Source of the DNA: an uncultured Solirubrobacteraceae bacterium
GTDB taxonomy: Bacteria > Actinomycetota > Thermoleophilia > Solirubrobacterales > Solirubrobacteraceae
Assembly (NCBI GenBank): GCA_902806175.1
Contig: CADCVQ010000160.1
Location: 36,449 to 100,448, forward strand
Direction of reading: 5' to 3'
DNA: 64,000 nucleotides
Position 1 is the first letter of the stretch. Every line of letters starts with the position of its first letter. Positions 9,654 through 18,137 of the stretch are shown here, one piece after another. The notes beneath the pieces were generated by a model. The model saw nothing but the letters and a program-made list of their open reading frames with translations. It was not told where the DNA came from and made no database searches. The position numbers and the translations under genes were made by a program.

Positions 9654-10295
9654 TCATGAGAGCAAGATGCTGATTGCCTCGGCAAGCCAGGTGCGTGCGC
9701 GGTCGACGTTGGGACCGCTCGGCGCGAGCAGCACGGCGTCGAGCTACAGCTCGGTCATCACGCGCAGCGCGCGCCGCGGATCGGGCTCGGACAACGTCTC
9801 CTCGATTCGCTCAGCGAGCCGGTCGGGCTTGATCCGCAGCGGCGCGACGCGCACGGCAAGGCGCTTTGTCGTCGGCTGCCAGACGCGGTTGAGCGCGAAG
9901 ACGATCGTGAGGACGCGGATGGCGCAGTCGACAATCCACTCGATGAGCGCTTGCGCCTGCGAGAAGCGCCTCGACCTGCTCTTCGGCGTAGTCGCGCGGC
10001 CACCAGATCAGCTCGAGGGGCACCCGCTCGCAATAGCCGGAGACGCGCCGCGTCGGCCCACCCGGTGCGCCCCAGGTGCCCAGGCGTCAAGGCCCGCCGC
10101 GCGAGCGAGCCCGAATCAGTCCTCCAGTTCGAGCGGCTCACGAGTGACCACGAGCATCTCGATGTCCGATACCTCGTCGGCCATGCCGCGCGAGACGCCG
10201 CCGGTGAGCACGACCTCCTGCGCGAGCTCGGCCGGAAGGGCGTCCGCCACCCGCTGCGCGAGCGTCCTCAGAGCCATGTTGCGCAGCGTCGCCAT
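9654..10295 (-). pseudogene. Decayed nucleotidyltransferase
   Basis: Read on the minus strand from ATG 10295, the N-terminus encodes a minimal-nucleotidyltransferase motif (VVLTGGVSRGMADEVSD, then IEMLVV) before a TGA at 10116-10118. A second piece, RVSGYCERVPLELIWWPRDY, lies in another frame around 9955-10040. The C-terminus (FALNRVWQPTTKRLAVRVA, IKPDRLAERIEETLSE) returns to the first frame, is broken by TAG at 9744-9746 and ends at 9654. The order and spacing match one gene of about 213 codons with two nonsense codons and at least two frameshifts. Without the lesions it would resemble stand-alone nucleotidyltransferase-fold proteins; the substrate is unknown. Confidence 0.8.
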
Positions 10296-10790
10296 ACCGA
10301 CCGAATGTAGAGACGGAGTCGCCCCGGTCGTCGCGCGGCGCTCACCTTCGCGCCTTCGCCGCCGCGCCGGCCGCGCCGTCGGCCGCGTGTGAGCGCCGCG
10401 AACGGCGGACGGTGAGCGGCGGCGGCCGCCACGGCGTACGCGGGCGCGCCGGGTGGTCGTGGCGCGGCAGGTGCGTATATCGCCCCGCGGCGCGCCACGA
10501 TTGCACGCCCGGACATGGTCGTGGCGAATGTGCTGCGCATAGCGCTGCATTGGCGCCATGACCGTCCGCCCGGACATGGTCGTGGCGAATGTGCTGCGCA
10601 TAGCGCTGCATACGCGCCACGACCGCGCGCCACGACCGCATGTCGTCAGGTCGGCCGCTCCTGCGCAGTCGCTGCGCCTTCAGGTTGCCGCGGTGCTGCA
10701 GGGCCGCGGTCGCGCCTTCGCCGGCGCGGCGGTCGCGCCTTCGGCGCGGCGGTCATCGACCACGAGGCCGCCGCGGCACGGACGCGGCGA
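10296..10790. other. Non-coding stretch with palindromes and simple repeats
   Basis: No credible gene was found in these 495 bases. They hold the palindrome cluster at 10457-10624 and, at about 10700-10760, a short tandem repeat built on GGTCGCGCCTTCG. Reading frames here are compositional artefacts of GC-rich repeats. Confidence 0.6.
10457..10624. repeat. Three tandem palindromic elements with shared arms
   Basis: Three hairpin-forming units follow one another with almost the same arm sequence. Unit A: TCGTGGCGCG 10457-10466 with CGCGCCACGA 10491-10500 (10/10). Unit B: GGTCGTGGCG 10517-10526 with CGCCATGACC 10554-10563 (9/10). Unit C: GGTCGTGGCG 10578-10587 with CGCCACGACC 10615-10624 (10/10). 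Units B and C also share 45 identical bases (10506-10550 and 10567-10611, period 61). Another CGCCACGACCGC arm follows at about 10629. This resembles a REP/BIME-like cluster, but the family is not recognised. Confidence 0.75.
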
Positions 10791-11228
10791 CTACACCTCC
10801 GCCGGCGTCGTCGCCCCCCAATCCTCAGGCGCCGTCTGGGCGATCTTCTGCGCGAAGTACCACTTGTGGCCCTCGGGATCGGCCGCGCCGAAGCGCCGAT
10901 CGCCGTAGTCCTGGTCGGCGGGCTCCTCGGTGATCTGCGCGCCGGCTGCGCGGGCGCGCTCGCAGAGCGCGTCGACGTCGTCGACCCCGTCGACCATCAC
11001 GAGGACGGTGGCGGCGCCGAGCGCGGCCGGGTTGCGGTACGGGCTGCCCGCGGTCGTCGGGTCGCCGAGGTAGACGTGGCTGTCGCCGAGGCTCGCCTCG
11101 GCGTGGTTGACGCGGCCCTCCGCGCCGGTGTAGCGCAGAACCTCCTCAAAGCCGAACGCGCGCGACAGAAAGCCGAGCGCGGCGTCGACGTCGGCGTACA
11201 GCAGGTAGGGGGTGATCGTGATCGTCAT
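10791..11228 (-). CDS. VOC-family (glyoxalase/PhnB-like) protein
   Basis: A 145-residue vicinal-oxygen-chelate protein. It starts TPYLLYADVDAALGFLSRAF and ends YGDRRFGAADPEGHKWYFAQ, the typical paired beta-alpha-beta modules of PhnB/glyoxalase-like proteins; His and Glu side chains in these motifs are candidate metal ligands. The substrate is unknown. It is the last gene of a three-gene minus-strand operon (SRPBCC, ArsR, VOC), with a 4 bp overlap with the ArsR gene. This trio recurs in actinobacteria, where the ArsR member usually controls its own operon. Confidence 0.85.
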   Translation of the reverse strand: MTITITPYLLYADVDAALGFLSRAFGFEEVLRYTGAEGRVNHAEASLGDSHVYLGDPTTAGSPYRNPAALGAATVLVMVDGVDDVDALCERARAAGAQITEEPADQDYGDRRFGAADPEGHKWYFAQKIAQTAPEDWGATTPAEV

Positions 11229-11563
11229 CGGTTCTCCTTCGCGGTGGTGGTGGCGCCGCGTCTGCGGCGGCGGGTGATCTCGGTCTCGAGCGCGTCCAGG
11301 CGGTTCGTCCAGAAGCCGCGATAGCGCGCAAGCCAGTCGTCGAGCTCGGCGAGCGGTCGCGGCTCGAGCGAGTACAGGCGCCGCGCGCCGTCCTCGCGCG
11401 CGCGCACGAGTCCATGTTCGCGCAGGACCCGCAGGTGGCGCGACACGCCGGGCCGGCTCGTGTCGAACTGCGCCGCCAGCTCGCCCGCGCTGCGCTCACC
11501 CTCGAAGAGCAGCTCGACGATCCGCCGCCGGGTGGGATCGGCGAGCGCGGCGAGCGCGTTCAT
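11225..11563 (-). CDS. ArsR-family transcriptional regulator
   Basis: A 112-residue winged-helix repressor. MNALAALADPTRRRIVELL is the canonical first helix; the recognition region is FDTSRPGVSRHLRVLREHG, and the wing (REDGARRLYSLEP) follows. No Cys-rich metal site such as CxC is present, so it belongs with the non-metal ArsR regulators that accompany SRPBCC proteins. It overlaps both neighbours by 4 bp. The palindromes at 11966-12000, just upstream of the first gene of the operon, are its likely operator, implying autoregulation. Confidence 0.92.
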   Translation of the reverse strand: MNALAALADPTRRRIVELLFEGERSAGELAAQFDTSRPGVSRHLRVLREHGLVRAREDGARRLYSLEPRPLAELDDWLARYRGFWTNRLDALETEITRRRRRGATTTAKENR

Positions 11564-11955
11564 CCGCCGAGCTCCCGATCCAGGCGCGCGAGGGCGCGCG
11601 TCCAGCGCGCGATGTAGGCCATGCCGACCGGCTCCTCGATGCGGCGGTGGTCGAGCACGAGCAGCGTCCCGTCGCCGTCGGGCTCGAGCTCGAAGCGCAC
11701 CACGGAGCGCTCCTCCTCGGCCTGACTCCAGTCGAGCTCGAGCACGCGCTCGACCTCCACCTCGCGCACCCGCGCGTGAATCCGGCCGCCGCCGGGCAGC
11801 GCGAGGACGAACGCACCGCCGGCGACGAGTTGCACCTCGACGACGCCTGCCAGCCAGCGCGCGAGCGACTCACGCTCGGTGAGCGCCTGCCACACCTCCG
11901 CCGGAGCGGCGGCGTAGCGGCGCCGCAGACGCACTGCGCACGGGCCATCGTTCAT
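11560..11955 (-). CDS. SRPBCC (AHSA1-like) domain protein
   Basis: A 131-residue START-fold protein (AHSA1/activator of Hsp90 ATPase-like). Recognisable parts are RRYAAAPAEVWQALTERESL, LARWLAG and a C-terminal amphipathic helix (YIARWTRALARLDREL). These proteins bind hydrophobic ligands; the ligand here is unknown. It is the first gene of the SRPBCC-ArsR-VOC operon. ATG 11955 lies about 11 bp from the first operator half-site, so a repressor bound there would block transcription of the whole operon. Confidence 0.87.
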   Translation of the reverse strand: MNDGPCAVRLRRRYAAAPAEVWQALTERESLARWLAGVVEVQLVAGGAFVLALPGGGRIHARVREVEVERVLELDWSQAEEERSVVRFELEPDGDGTLLVLDHRRIEEPVGMAYIARWTRALARLDRELGG

Positions 11956-11965
11956 GGGACGAGAG

Positions 11966-12000
11966 CGTAACGCACAAGTTACGTAACGCAAGCGTTACGT
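11966..12000. promoter_or_regulatory. Double palindromic operator upstream of the ArsR operon
   Basis: Two abutting inverted repeats share one half-site family. CGTAAC-6-GTTACG occupies 11966-11983 and the perfect palindrome acgtaacgcaagcgttacgt occupies 11981-12000 (9 bp arms, AA centre). The four CGTAAC half-sites in 35 bp sit 10-45 bp upstream of the SRPBCC start, an AT-richer island in this GC-rich DNA. ArsR dimers bind such 12-2-12-like palindromes; the link to this ArsR is inferred. Confidence 0.75.
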
Positions 12001-12170
12001 CGGTCGGCATCGTCGCCGCGCCACGCGGAGATCGGCGCCGACATCGTCTGCTCGATCGAGACAGCCTCGGCCACCTCGCGCCCGCCGTGCGCGCCGAGCA
12101 CGAGCGCTGCGACGGCAGCGGCTCCCCCGACGGCCCCGAGCGCGACGCGATCCGGCCGCCATCGCTGACC

Positions 12171-12185
12171 TATAGTGCCGTCACG
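12171..12185 (+). promoter_or_regulatory. Candidate -10 box for a leaderless transcript
   Basis: TATAGT at 12171-12176 is a close -10 match. The GTG start of the S8 protease begins 8 bp after its end, the distance expected for a transcript starting at or next to the start codon. No convincing -35 or Shine-Dalgarno is visible, which fits a leaderless mRNA. Confidence 0.5.
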
Positions 12186-13384
12186 TGAGCGGCGGCCGTT
12201 CATCCGGCGGACGGCCGTGCGCGGCCCTGTTGCTGCTGGGCATCTGGTCGCTTGCCCTCGCGGCCCATCCTCTTGCGGCGGCGCGTGCATCCGGCGACGG
12301 GCGCGCCGCGCCGGCGACCGTCAAGGCACCGAACGATCCGCTGTTCGGGCAGCAGTGGAACCTGCGCGCGATCCAGATCCCCGCCGCGTGGGCGGTCTCG
12401 CGCGGTCGCGGCGCGACGGTGGCCGTCCTGGACACGGGGGTCGCCTACGCGACGCGTGGCCCATACCGGCGCGCACCGGACCTCGCCGGGACGCGTTTCG
12501 TCGCGGGCTGGGACTTCGTCGACGACGATCCCCATCCTCATGACGTCGCTCCCCGCGACGGGCGCCGCAGCCACGGAACGCAGATGGCGGCGATCATCGC
12601 CCAGACCGCAGACAACGCGCTCGGCGGCGCCGGCGTCGCGCCGGCCGCTGCGATCATGCCGGTCCGCGTGCTCAGGCCGGACCTGAGCGGGACGGTGACA
12701 GCCGTCGCGCGCGGCCTGCGCTTCGCCGCCGACCACGGCGCCGACGTCGTCAACCTGAGCTTCGAGGGTCTCTCGCAGTCGCGCCCGGTGACAGCGGCGG
12801 TCGCCTACGCGACGGCCAAGGGCGTGACCGTCGTCGCGGCGTCGGGCAACGGCGGGCGAGCGTCGGTCAGCTGGCCGGCCGCAGATCCGAAGGTCGTCGC
12901 GGTGGGCGCCGTGGCCCGCGATCTCACGCGCGCGCCGTACTCCAACTACGGCGCGGCGCTCGACCTCGTGGCGCCCGCCGGCGCGGGCGCCGACACCGAC
13001 ACCGGCAACGGCCCGGCGGACGGGGTGGTGGCGCAGACGCTGAAGGGTGGGCCGTCGCAGTTCTGCTTCTGCTCTACCGCCTCGACGTCGGCGGCGACCG
13101 CCCGCGTCGCCGGCCTGGCCGCCCTCGTCGTCGGTGCGGGACGAGCGCGCGGGCCCGCCGCGGTGCGCGCAGCGCTGCTGCGCAGCGCGCGTGACCTGGG
13201 GCCCGACGGGCGCGACCCCCAGTACGGGGCCGGCCTGGTGCAGGCGGCACGCGCCGTCGGCGTCACGGGTGGCGAAGCGGCCGGCGGCTCGGACGCGCGG
13301 CCGGTGGCGCTCGCGGGCGCGGCGCTCGTGGCCGTGGCCACGCTCGTGCTCGTGACGAGGAGGCGCCGGCGCCGCGCAAGCTGA
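12185..13384 (+). CDS. Secreted S8 subtilisin-like protease, mycosin-like topology (copy 1)
   Basis: A 399-residue serine protease with an N-terminal signal segment and an S8 domain. The triad is Asp83 (VAVLDTGVAY), His130 (RSHGTQMA) and Ser302 (STASTSAATARVAG); the oxyanion Asn is in VAASGNGG. The Pro that normally follows the catalytic Ser motif is Ala. A C-terminal membrane helix ending RRRRRR gives a mycosin-like layout, but no ESX genes are present. There is no I9 propeptide. It is a close paralogue of 19829-21079, with 94 identical bases (12497-12590 and 20153-20246). It is apparently leaderless from TATAGT. The substrate is unknown. Confidence 0.9.
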   Translation: MSGGRSSGGRPCAALLLLGIWSLALAAHPLAAARASGDGRAAPATVKAPNDPLFGQQWNLRAIQIPAAWAVSRGRGATVAVLDTGVAYATRGPYRRAPDLAGTRFVAGWDFVDDDPHPHDVAPRDGRRSHGTQMAAIIAQTADNALGGAGVAPAAAIMPVRVLRPDLSGTVTAVARGLRFAADHGADVVNLSFEGLSQSRPVTAAVAYATAKGVTVVAASGNGGRASVSWPAADPKVVAVGAVARDLTRAPYSNYGAALDLVAPAGAGADTDTGNGPADGVVAQTLKGGPSQFCFCSTASTSAATARVAGLAALVVGAGRARGPAAVRAALLRSARDLGPDGRDPQYGAGLVQAARAVGVTGGEAAGGSDARPVALAGAALVAVATLVLVTRRRRRRAS

Positions 13385-13911
13385 CGCGGCGTGACTGCGC
13401 CCGACAGACGCGAGCAGGCTTGCGCGTCAGCCGTCCTGCGGCGCCCAGCCGGGCCGGCGCGGCATGTACCCCAGCGCTCGCGCCACGCGCGCGCGGCGCG
13501 CACGTCGCGGCGATCGCCGTGTACTCGTCGGCGAGCGCCCGCTCGAGGGCAGCGCGTCGCCCGCGCGGGACGGCCGGTGAGGACCCCGTCGCGCAGGCGG
13601 CACGAAGATCGTCTCGGAGAGTGGGAGCGCGACCGGCCACGCACCCGTTGCAGTTCGCACGCTCGTGCCACTGCGCCTCGGGTAGCTCGAACATGCGTCC
13701 AACCCGCGCCGCGGGGCTGCCTACCGGAAGTCCACCGTCTCTGTGAACGGCCTCGACGGCCGGCGAACTGCGATTGGGCCGCTATCGCGGGGCCTGCGGA
13801 CATGCCACCACCAAAAACCGGTGCGCGGCGCGGCCGGCGTCGGCGCGTCGACGCGCCAGAACGGCGGTTGCGGGAGTTCACGAACGCCCGCGGTCACGTC
13901 GATGCAGCCGC
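13385..13911. other. Intergenic stretch with a possible gene remnant
   Basis: No intact gene is seen. A minus-strand segment at 13427-13694 has codon-like composition and is listed separately; the remainder shows no promoter, repeat or terminator that I can support. Confidence 0.5.
13427..13694 (-). pseudogene. Possible frameshifted small gene with CxxC motif
   Basis: From ATG 13694 the minus strand reads MFELPEAQWHERANCNGCV and continues with strong GC3 bias through ALADEYTAIAATC near 13500. One frame then becomes random while a neighbouring frame continues plausibly (VARALGYMPRRPGWAPQDG) to a stop at 13427. A single frameshift near 13490 would join them into a protein of about 89 residues with a CNGC motif and two further Cys. 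No family is recognised; it could also be chance. Confidence 0.35.
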
Positions 13912-15357
13912 ATGCCCCGCCGCCGGACCGCATCGTCGCCCACCCGCTCGCGGCTGCTCGTCGCCGCCGCGGCGGCGCTGCTCGGCGGCCTCGTCCTGCC
14001 CGCCAGCGGCCACGCGATCGCGCTGAACTGCCTCGTCCCCGCCGGCGCGCGGGCGAGCGCCGGCTCGCAGGCGCCGCTGCGCTTCGGGATCTTTCCCGGC
14101 GGCCCCGCCGGCTCCGTCAACGCGAAGGCTGCGCCGCGCGCCGAGGACCCGGCCAAGCGGCTGTCGGCCCTGCAGTCGCTGGCGGGCTCCAGCCCGTTCG
14201 TCGTGCGCCTCTACGACAGCTGGACGGGAACCTCGGCCGACGACGACGGCGGCTGGCTCGATCGTCAGATCGCCGGCTACACCTCAACAGGGCTGCAGGT
14301 CGAGCTCGTCGTGCGCTACACGCCCGCCGCGGCTGACACCGGGTCCGCGCCGGCGGCGTTCGCCGAGCACGTCCGCGCAATCGCCGGCCGCTACGGACCG
14401 GACCCGCGCTTCGTATCACTGCAGGTCACCAACGAGGCCAACCTCCCCGGCCAGCCCGACGCATCCGACGGCGCGTTCGCCGGCGTCGCCGACGCGGTCG
14501 TCAAGGGCGTCATCGCCGCCAAGGACCAGGTCCGCAAGGGCAACCACGGGCAGTTGCGGATCGGCTTCAGCTGGGCCTACGACGAGCGTCCGCTGCTCAG
14601 CACCGAGTTCTGGGCGACGCTTGGCCGCATCGGCGGACGCGCGTTCGCCGACAGCGTCGATTGGGTCGGCCTCGACTCCTACCCCGGCACGTGGGCTCCG
14701 CAGCTCGCACTGTCCAACCTCCTGCCCGGCCAGGCCGCCGGCGCGGTGAAGGAGAGCGTTCGCTCGCTGCGCGACTGCCTCATGCCGATGGCGGGGCTCG
14801 GCAGCGGCACGACGATCCACATCGCCGAGAACGGCTTTCCGACGGGGCCGGGTCGCTCGGAGGAGATGCAGGCGCAGGTGCTCGACGCGATGGTCCGCAG
14901 CGTCAACTCGATCCGCGCCACGTACGGGGTCAGCGACTACCGCTGGTTTGACCTGCGCGACAGCTCCACGGCGGATCCGAGCATCGAGAGCCAGTACGGC
15001 ATCACCCGCGACGACTACTCGCCCAAGCCGGCCTTCGCGACGTACCGCGACCTGATCGGCAACCACGGCGCCGGCGCCACGACGTCGACGGCCACCGCGA
15101 CCGCGGACGCCGCAAACTGCACGCGCTCGCCGGTCAAGGTCGTCGTGCCGCGGGTGAAGAAGAGCAGGCGCCTGTCGTCGCTCGTCGTGCACGTCGGCAA
15201 CAAGGTCGTCAAGCGCGTGAAGCGATCGACGATGCCGCGCAGCGTGCGCATCAGCTTGCGCGCCGGCCGCGCCGCCGTGAAGGTCAAGCTCACGTCGCAA
15301 TTCGACGGCAAGCGTCGCACCCGCGTCCAGCGCCGCACCTACCGGGTCTGCGGATGA
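13912..15357 (+). CDS. Secreted glycoside hydrolase-like protein (clan GH-A fold)
   Basis: This 481-residue exported protein has a signal peptide (MPRRRTASSPTRSRLLVAAA... to SGHA) and a TIM-barrel region with two clan GH-A landmarks: the acid/base candidate Glu175 in LQVTNEANLPG and the nucleophile candidate Glu306 in HIAENGFPTG. A C-terminal module of about 90 residues, rich in Lys/Arg/Val, ends in a Cys (YRVCG). ATG 13912 was chosen over upstream codons because it opens the signal peptide. Its TGA overlaps the ATG of the GT2-GH26 gene (ATGA), so the two are probably co-translated and act on the same polysaccharide. The exact GH family and substrate are not determined. Confidence 0.75.
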   Translation: MPRRRTASSPTRSRLLVAAAAALLGGLVLPASGHAIALNCLVPAGARASAGSQAPLRFGIFPGGPAGSVNAKAAPRAEDPAKRLSALQSLAGSSPFVVRLYDSWTGTSADDDGGWLDRQIAGYTSTGLQVELVVRYTPAAADTGSAPAAFAEHVRAIAGRYGPDPRFVSLQVTNEANLPGQPDASDGAFAGVADAVVKGVIAAKDQVRKGNHGQLRIGFSWAYDERPLLSTEFWATLGRIGGRAFADSVDWVGLDSYPGTWAPQLALSNLLPGQAAGAVKESVRSLRDCLMPMAGLGSGTTIHIAENGFPTGPGRSEEMQAQVLDAMVRSVNSIRATYGVSDYRWFDLRDSSTADPSIESQYGITRDDYSPKPAFATYRDLIGNHGAGATTSTATATADAANCTRSPVKVVVPRVKKSRRLSSLVVHVGNKVVKRVKRSTMPRSVRISLRAGRAAVKVKLTSQFDGKRRTRVQRRTYRVCG

Positions 15358-18137
15358 CGCCGCTCGTCGAGTTTCGCGCCGGCGACGGTGCGCGCGTGGA
15401 CATGCCGGGCGTCGGGGTCGAGGCGGGTCCGCGCAACGACCCGCCTGGCTTCTCGCCCCGCCGGCGCTGGCGGCGGCGCTACCGGCACAACCGCCATCTG
15501 CGTGACCTGCTGTCGGTTTCGCAGCGCCTGACGCTGTCGGGCCTGATCCTCGCTTGGGCGCTGGCGACCATCTGGTCGGCGCGCTGGTGGCTGGAGCCAC
15601 AGCACTGGACGTCGATGACCGGGCTCGTGCTCAACTCGGTGCCGCTCGCGGTCGAGCTCATCTTCATGCCGCTGTATCTGTACACGTGGCTGTGGCGGAT
15701 GAAGCGGCCCAACCCGGACCTCGAGGTACCGCACCTGCGCACGGCGATGATCGTGACGAAGGCGCCCAGCGAGCCCTGGCCGGTCGTGCGCGAAACGCTG
15801 CAGGCAATGCTCGCCCAGGACTTCCCCCATCGCTACGACGTCTGGCTCGCCGACGAGCGCGTCGCGCCCGAGACCAGCGCCTGGTGCAAGGAGCACGGGG
15901 TGCGGATCTCGACGCGCGAGAGCATCGCGGCCTACCACCAGCCCTCGTGGCCGCGCAGAACGCGCTGCAAGGAGGGCAACCTCGCGTTCTTCTATGACAT
16001 CTGGGGCTATCGCCTCTACGACGTGGTGGCACAGCTCGACGCCGACCACGTGCCGGCACCCTCCTACCTGCGTCAGATGGTCACGCCGTTCGTCGACGAG
16101 CTCGTCGGCTACGTCGCCGCCCCGAGCATCTGCGACCGAAACGCCGACCGCTCGTGGTCCGCGCGCGGGCGCCTCTTCTACGAGGCCGTCCTGCACGGGC
16201 CGATGCAGGCGGGCCACAGCGGCGGCTTCGCACCGAGCTGCATCGGCTCGCACTACGCGGTGCGGACGGCGGCGCTGAAGCAGATCGGCGGCATCGGCCC
16301 CGAGCTGGCCGAGGACTTCACGACGACGCTCATGATGAGCTCGCATGGCTGGCAGGGTGTCTTCGCGATCGACGCCGAGGCCCACGGCGACGGGCCCGCG
16401 TGTCTGGAGGACTGCCTGACTCAGGAGTTTCAGTGGTCGCGCAGCATGATGAACGTCATGCTCGGCGTCAACGGCGCCTACTGGGCCGGGCTGAGCGTGC
16501 GCGCGAAGCTGCGCCTCGGCTTCTGCCAGGTCTGGTATCCGCTCTTCGGCGTCCTCATGCTGCTGTCGATCGTGCTGCCGCTCGGCGCCGTCCTGACGCA
16601 GACGCCGCTCATGCACGTCGGCCTCGGCGACTTCTACCGGCACATCCTGCCGGCGCTGCTCGTGCTCATCGCGACGGTGTTCTGGCTGCGCTCGCTGGAG
16701 TGGCTGCGCCCGCGCACGGCGCGGGCGGTCTCCTGGGAGGCGGTGCTGTTTCAGCTCATCCGCTGGCCGTGGGTGCTGCTGGGCTGTGTGCATGCGGTCG
16801 TCGGCCGGATCGCCGGGCGCGAGTTCAGCTTCAAGGTCACGCCGAAGGGCCGCTCGGGCGTCTTGCCCCTTCCTACGCGGGTCGTCATGCCCTACCTCGT
16901 CATCGCCGTCGTCTCCGCGCTCCCGACGCTGCTGGACCTCGACGCCGGCGCGGCGGCGGGATACCGGATGCTCGCGCTGCTCAACGCCGGGCTGTATCTC
17001 ACGGCGGCGATCGCGATCGTCGCACTGCACGTCCGCGAGCATCCGCGCGGCACGCGCCGCGTCGTCCTGCGGTCGATCGCGTCCAAGGCAGTCGCGACGG
17101 GCGCGTGCGCGTCGTTCATGCTGGTCGGGCTGGGGCTGCAGGGCTTCGGCGGGCAGGGCGCCCAGTCGGCGATCGCGAGCGCGCCGTTCGTCAGCGCTCC
17201 GCTCGCCCCGGGCATTCCGGAGCTCGGCGTGTCGACGCCGTCGCTGGCGAAGAACCCGGTGGTGCCCTGGCGTCCGGACGACCTCGCCGAGGTCAATGCG
17301 TTCGAGCAGATGAGCCAGGCGCACGTCGGGATCGTCCAGTGGTTCGCCGACTGGCGCCACTCGGGTGTCGACGTCGAACAGTTGCGCGCGGTCGCGGCCC
17401 GCGGAAGCACGCCGCAGATCACGTGGGAGCCGTGGGACAGCCTCGGCAGCACCGTGCAGTCCAAGTACACCCTGAAGTCGATCATCCGCGGGCGCCACGA
17501 CGCCTACATCCGCTCGTGGGCGCGCGCACTGGCCCGCTACGGAGGCCCCGTGCAGCTGCGGTTCGCGCAGGAGATGAACGGCTACGTCTACCCCTGGGTC
17601 GAGGGCCTGAACGGAAACCGCGCCGGCGAGTTCGCCCGTGCCTGGCGCCACGCGCACGACATCTTCACCGCCGAGGGCGCGACGAACGTCCGGTGGGTGT
17701 GGGCCCCGGTGACCGGTGGCGTACACCGCGGCCAGTACCCGGGCGACCGCTACGTCGACATCGTCGGGCTGTCGGGCTTCAACGGCGGCAGCGAGCTGAA
17801 CTGGAGCGGATGGCGGACGTTCGCCGACGCGTTCGAGGCCCCGATGCAGGAGTTGCGCCGCGTCGCACCGGGCAAGCCCGTCCAGATCAGCGAGGTCGCG
17901 ACCGCGAAGGAGGGCGGCAGCAAGCCGCTGTGGATCAAGGAGATGTTCGACTACGTGCTGGCGCACCCTTACATCAAGGCGGTGCTCTGGTTTGACCTGC
18001 CCAAGCAGACCGACTGGCGCGTGGCCACGTCGCCGGCCGCCGAGCGCGCCTTCGCCGAGGGCGTCGCGCGCATGCAGGGCGCCACCACGCCCATCCGGGT
18101 GCCCGCGCCGGCGCTGGCGTCACGGCCTCCGGGGTAG
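15354..18137 (+). CDS. Membrane GT2 polysaccharide synthase fused to GH26-like hydrolase domain
   Basis: A 927-residue fusion. Two N-terminal membrane helices precede a cellulose-synthase-like GT2 domain with TKAPSEPW, the DAD metal motif (Asp229/Asp231), the catalytic ED (Glu320-Asp321) and a QxxxW motif, QEFQWSR (Gln357). Several more membrane helices span about 385-610. Residues about 640-910 are a GH26-like domain with acid/base Glu740 (LRFAQEMNGY) and nucleophile Glu847 (VQISEVATA). GH26 enzymes cleave beta-mannans and related glucans. The topology would place the hydrolase outside the membrane, next to the emerging chain. It is co-translated with the upstream glycosidase. Polymer identity is unknown. 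Confidence 0.85.
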   Translation: MTPLVEFRAGDGARVDMPGVGVEAGPRNDPPGFSPRRRWRRRYRHNRHLRDLLSVSQRLTLSGLILAWALATIWSARWWLEPQHWTSMTGLVLNSVPLAVELIFMPLYLYTWLWRMKRPNPDLEVPHLRTAMIVTKAPSEPWPVVRETLQAMLAQDFPHRYDVWLADERVAPETSAWCKEHGVRISTRESIAAYHQPSWPRRTRCKEGNLAFFYDIWGYRLYDVVAQLDADHVPAPSYLRQMVTPFVDELVGYVAAPSICDRNADRSWSARGRLFYEAVLHGPMQAGHSGGFAPSCIGSHYAVRTAALKQIGGIGPELAEDFTTTLMMSSHGWQGVFAIDAEAHGDGPACLEDCLTQEFQWSRSMMNVMLGVNGAYWAGLSVRAKLRLGFCQVWYPLFGVLMLLSIVLPLGAVLTQTPLMHVGLGDFYRHILPALLVLIATVFWLRSLEWLRPRTARAVSWEAVLFQLIRWPWVLLGCVHAVVGRIAGREFSFKVTPKGRSGVLPLPTRVVMPYLVIAVVSALPTLLDLDAGAAAGYRMLALLNAGLYLTAAIAIVALHVREHPRGTRRVVLRSIASKAVATGACASFMLVGLGLQGFGGQGAQSAIASAPFVSAPLAPGIPELGVSTPSLAKNPVVPWRPDDLAEVNAFEQMSQAHVGIVQWFADWRHSGVDVEQLRAVAARGSTPQITWEPWDSLGSTVQSKYTLKSIIRGRHDAYIRSWARALARYGGPVQLRFAQEMNGYVYPWVEGLNGNRAGEFARAWRHAHDIFTAEGATNVRWVWAPVTGGVHRGQYPGDRYVDIVGLSGFNGGSELNWSGWRTFADAFEAPMQELRRVAPGKPVQISEVATAKEGGSKPLWIKEMFDYVLAHPYIKAVLWFDLPKQTDWRVATSPAAERAFAEGVARMQGATTPIRVPAPALASRPPG

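Noticed and set aside
10342..10908. Short reading frames over the palindrome cluster on both strands
   Set aside because: They translate the repeat arms (e.g. AALCAAHSPRPCPG twice) and have no family resemblance.
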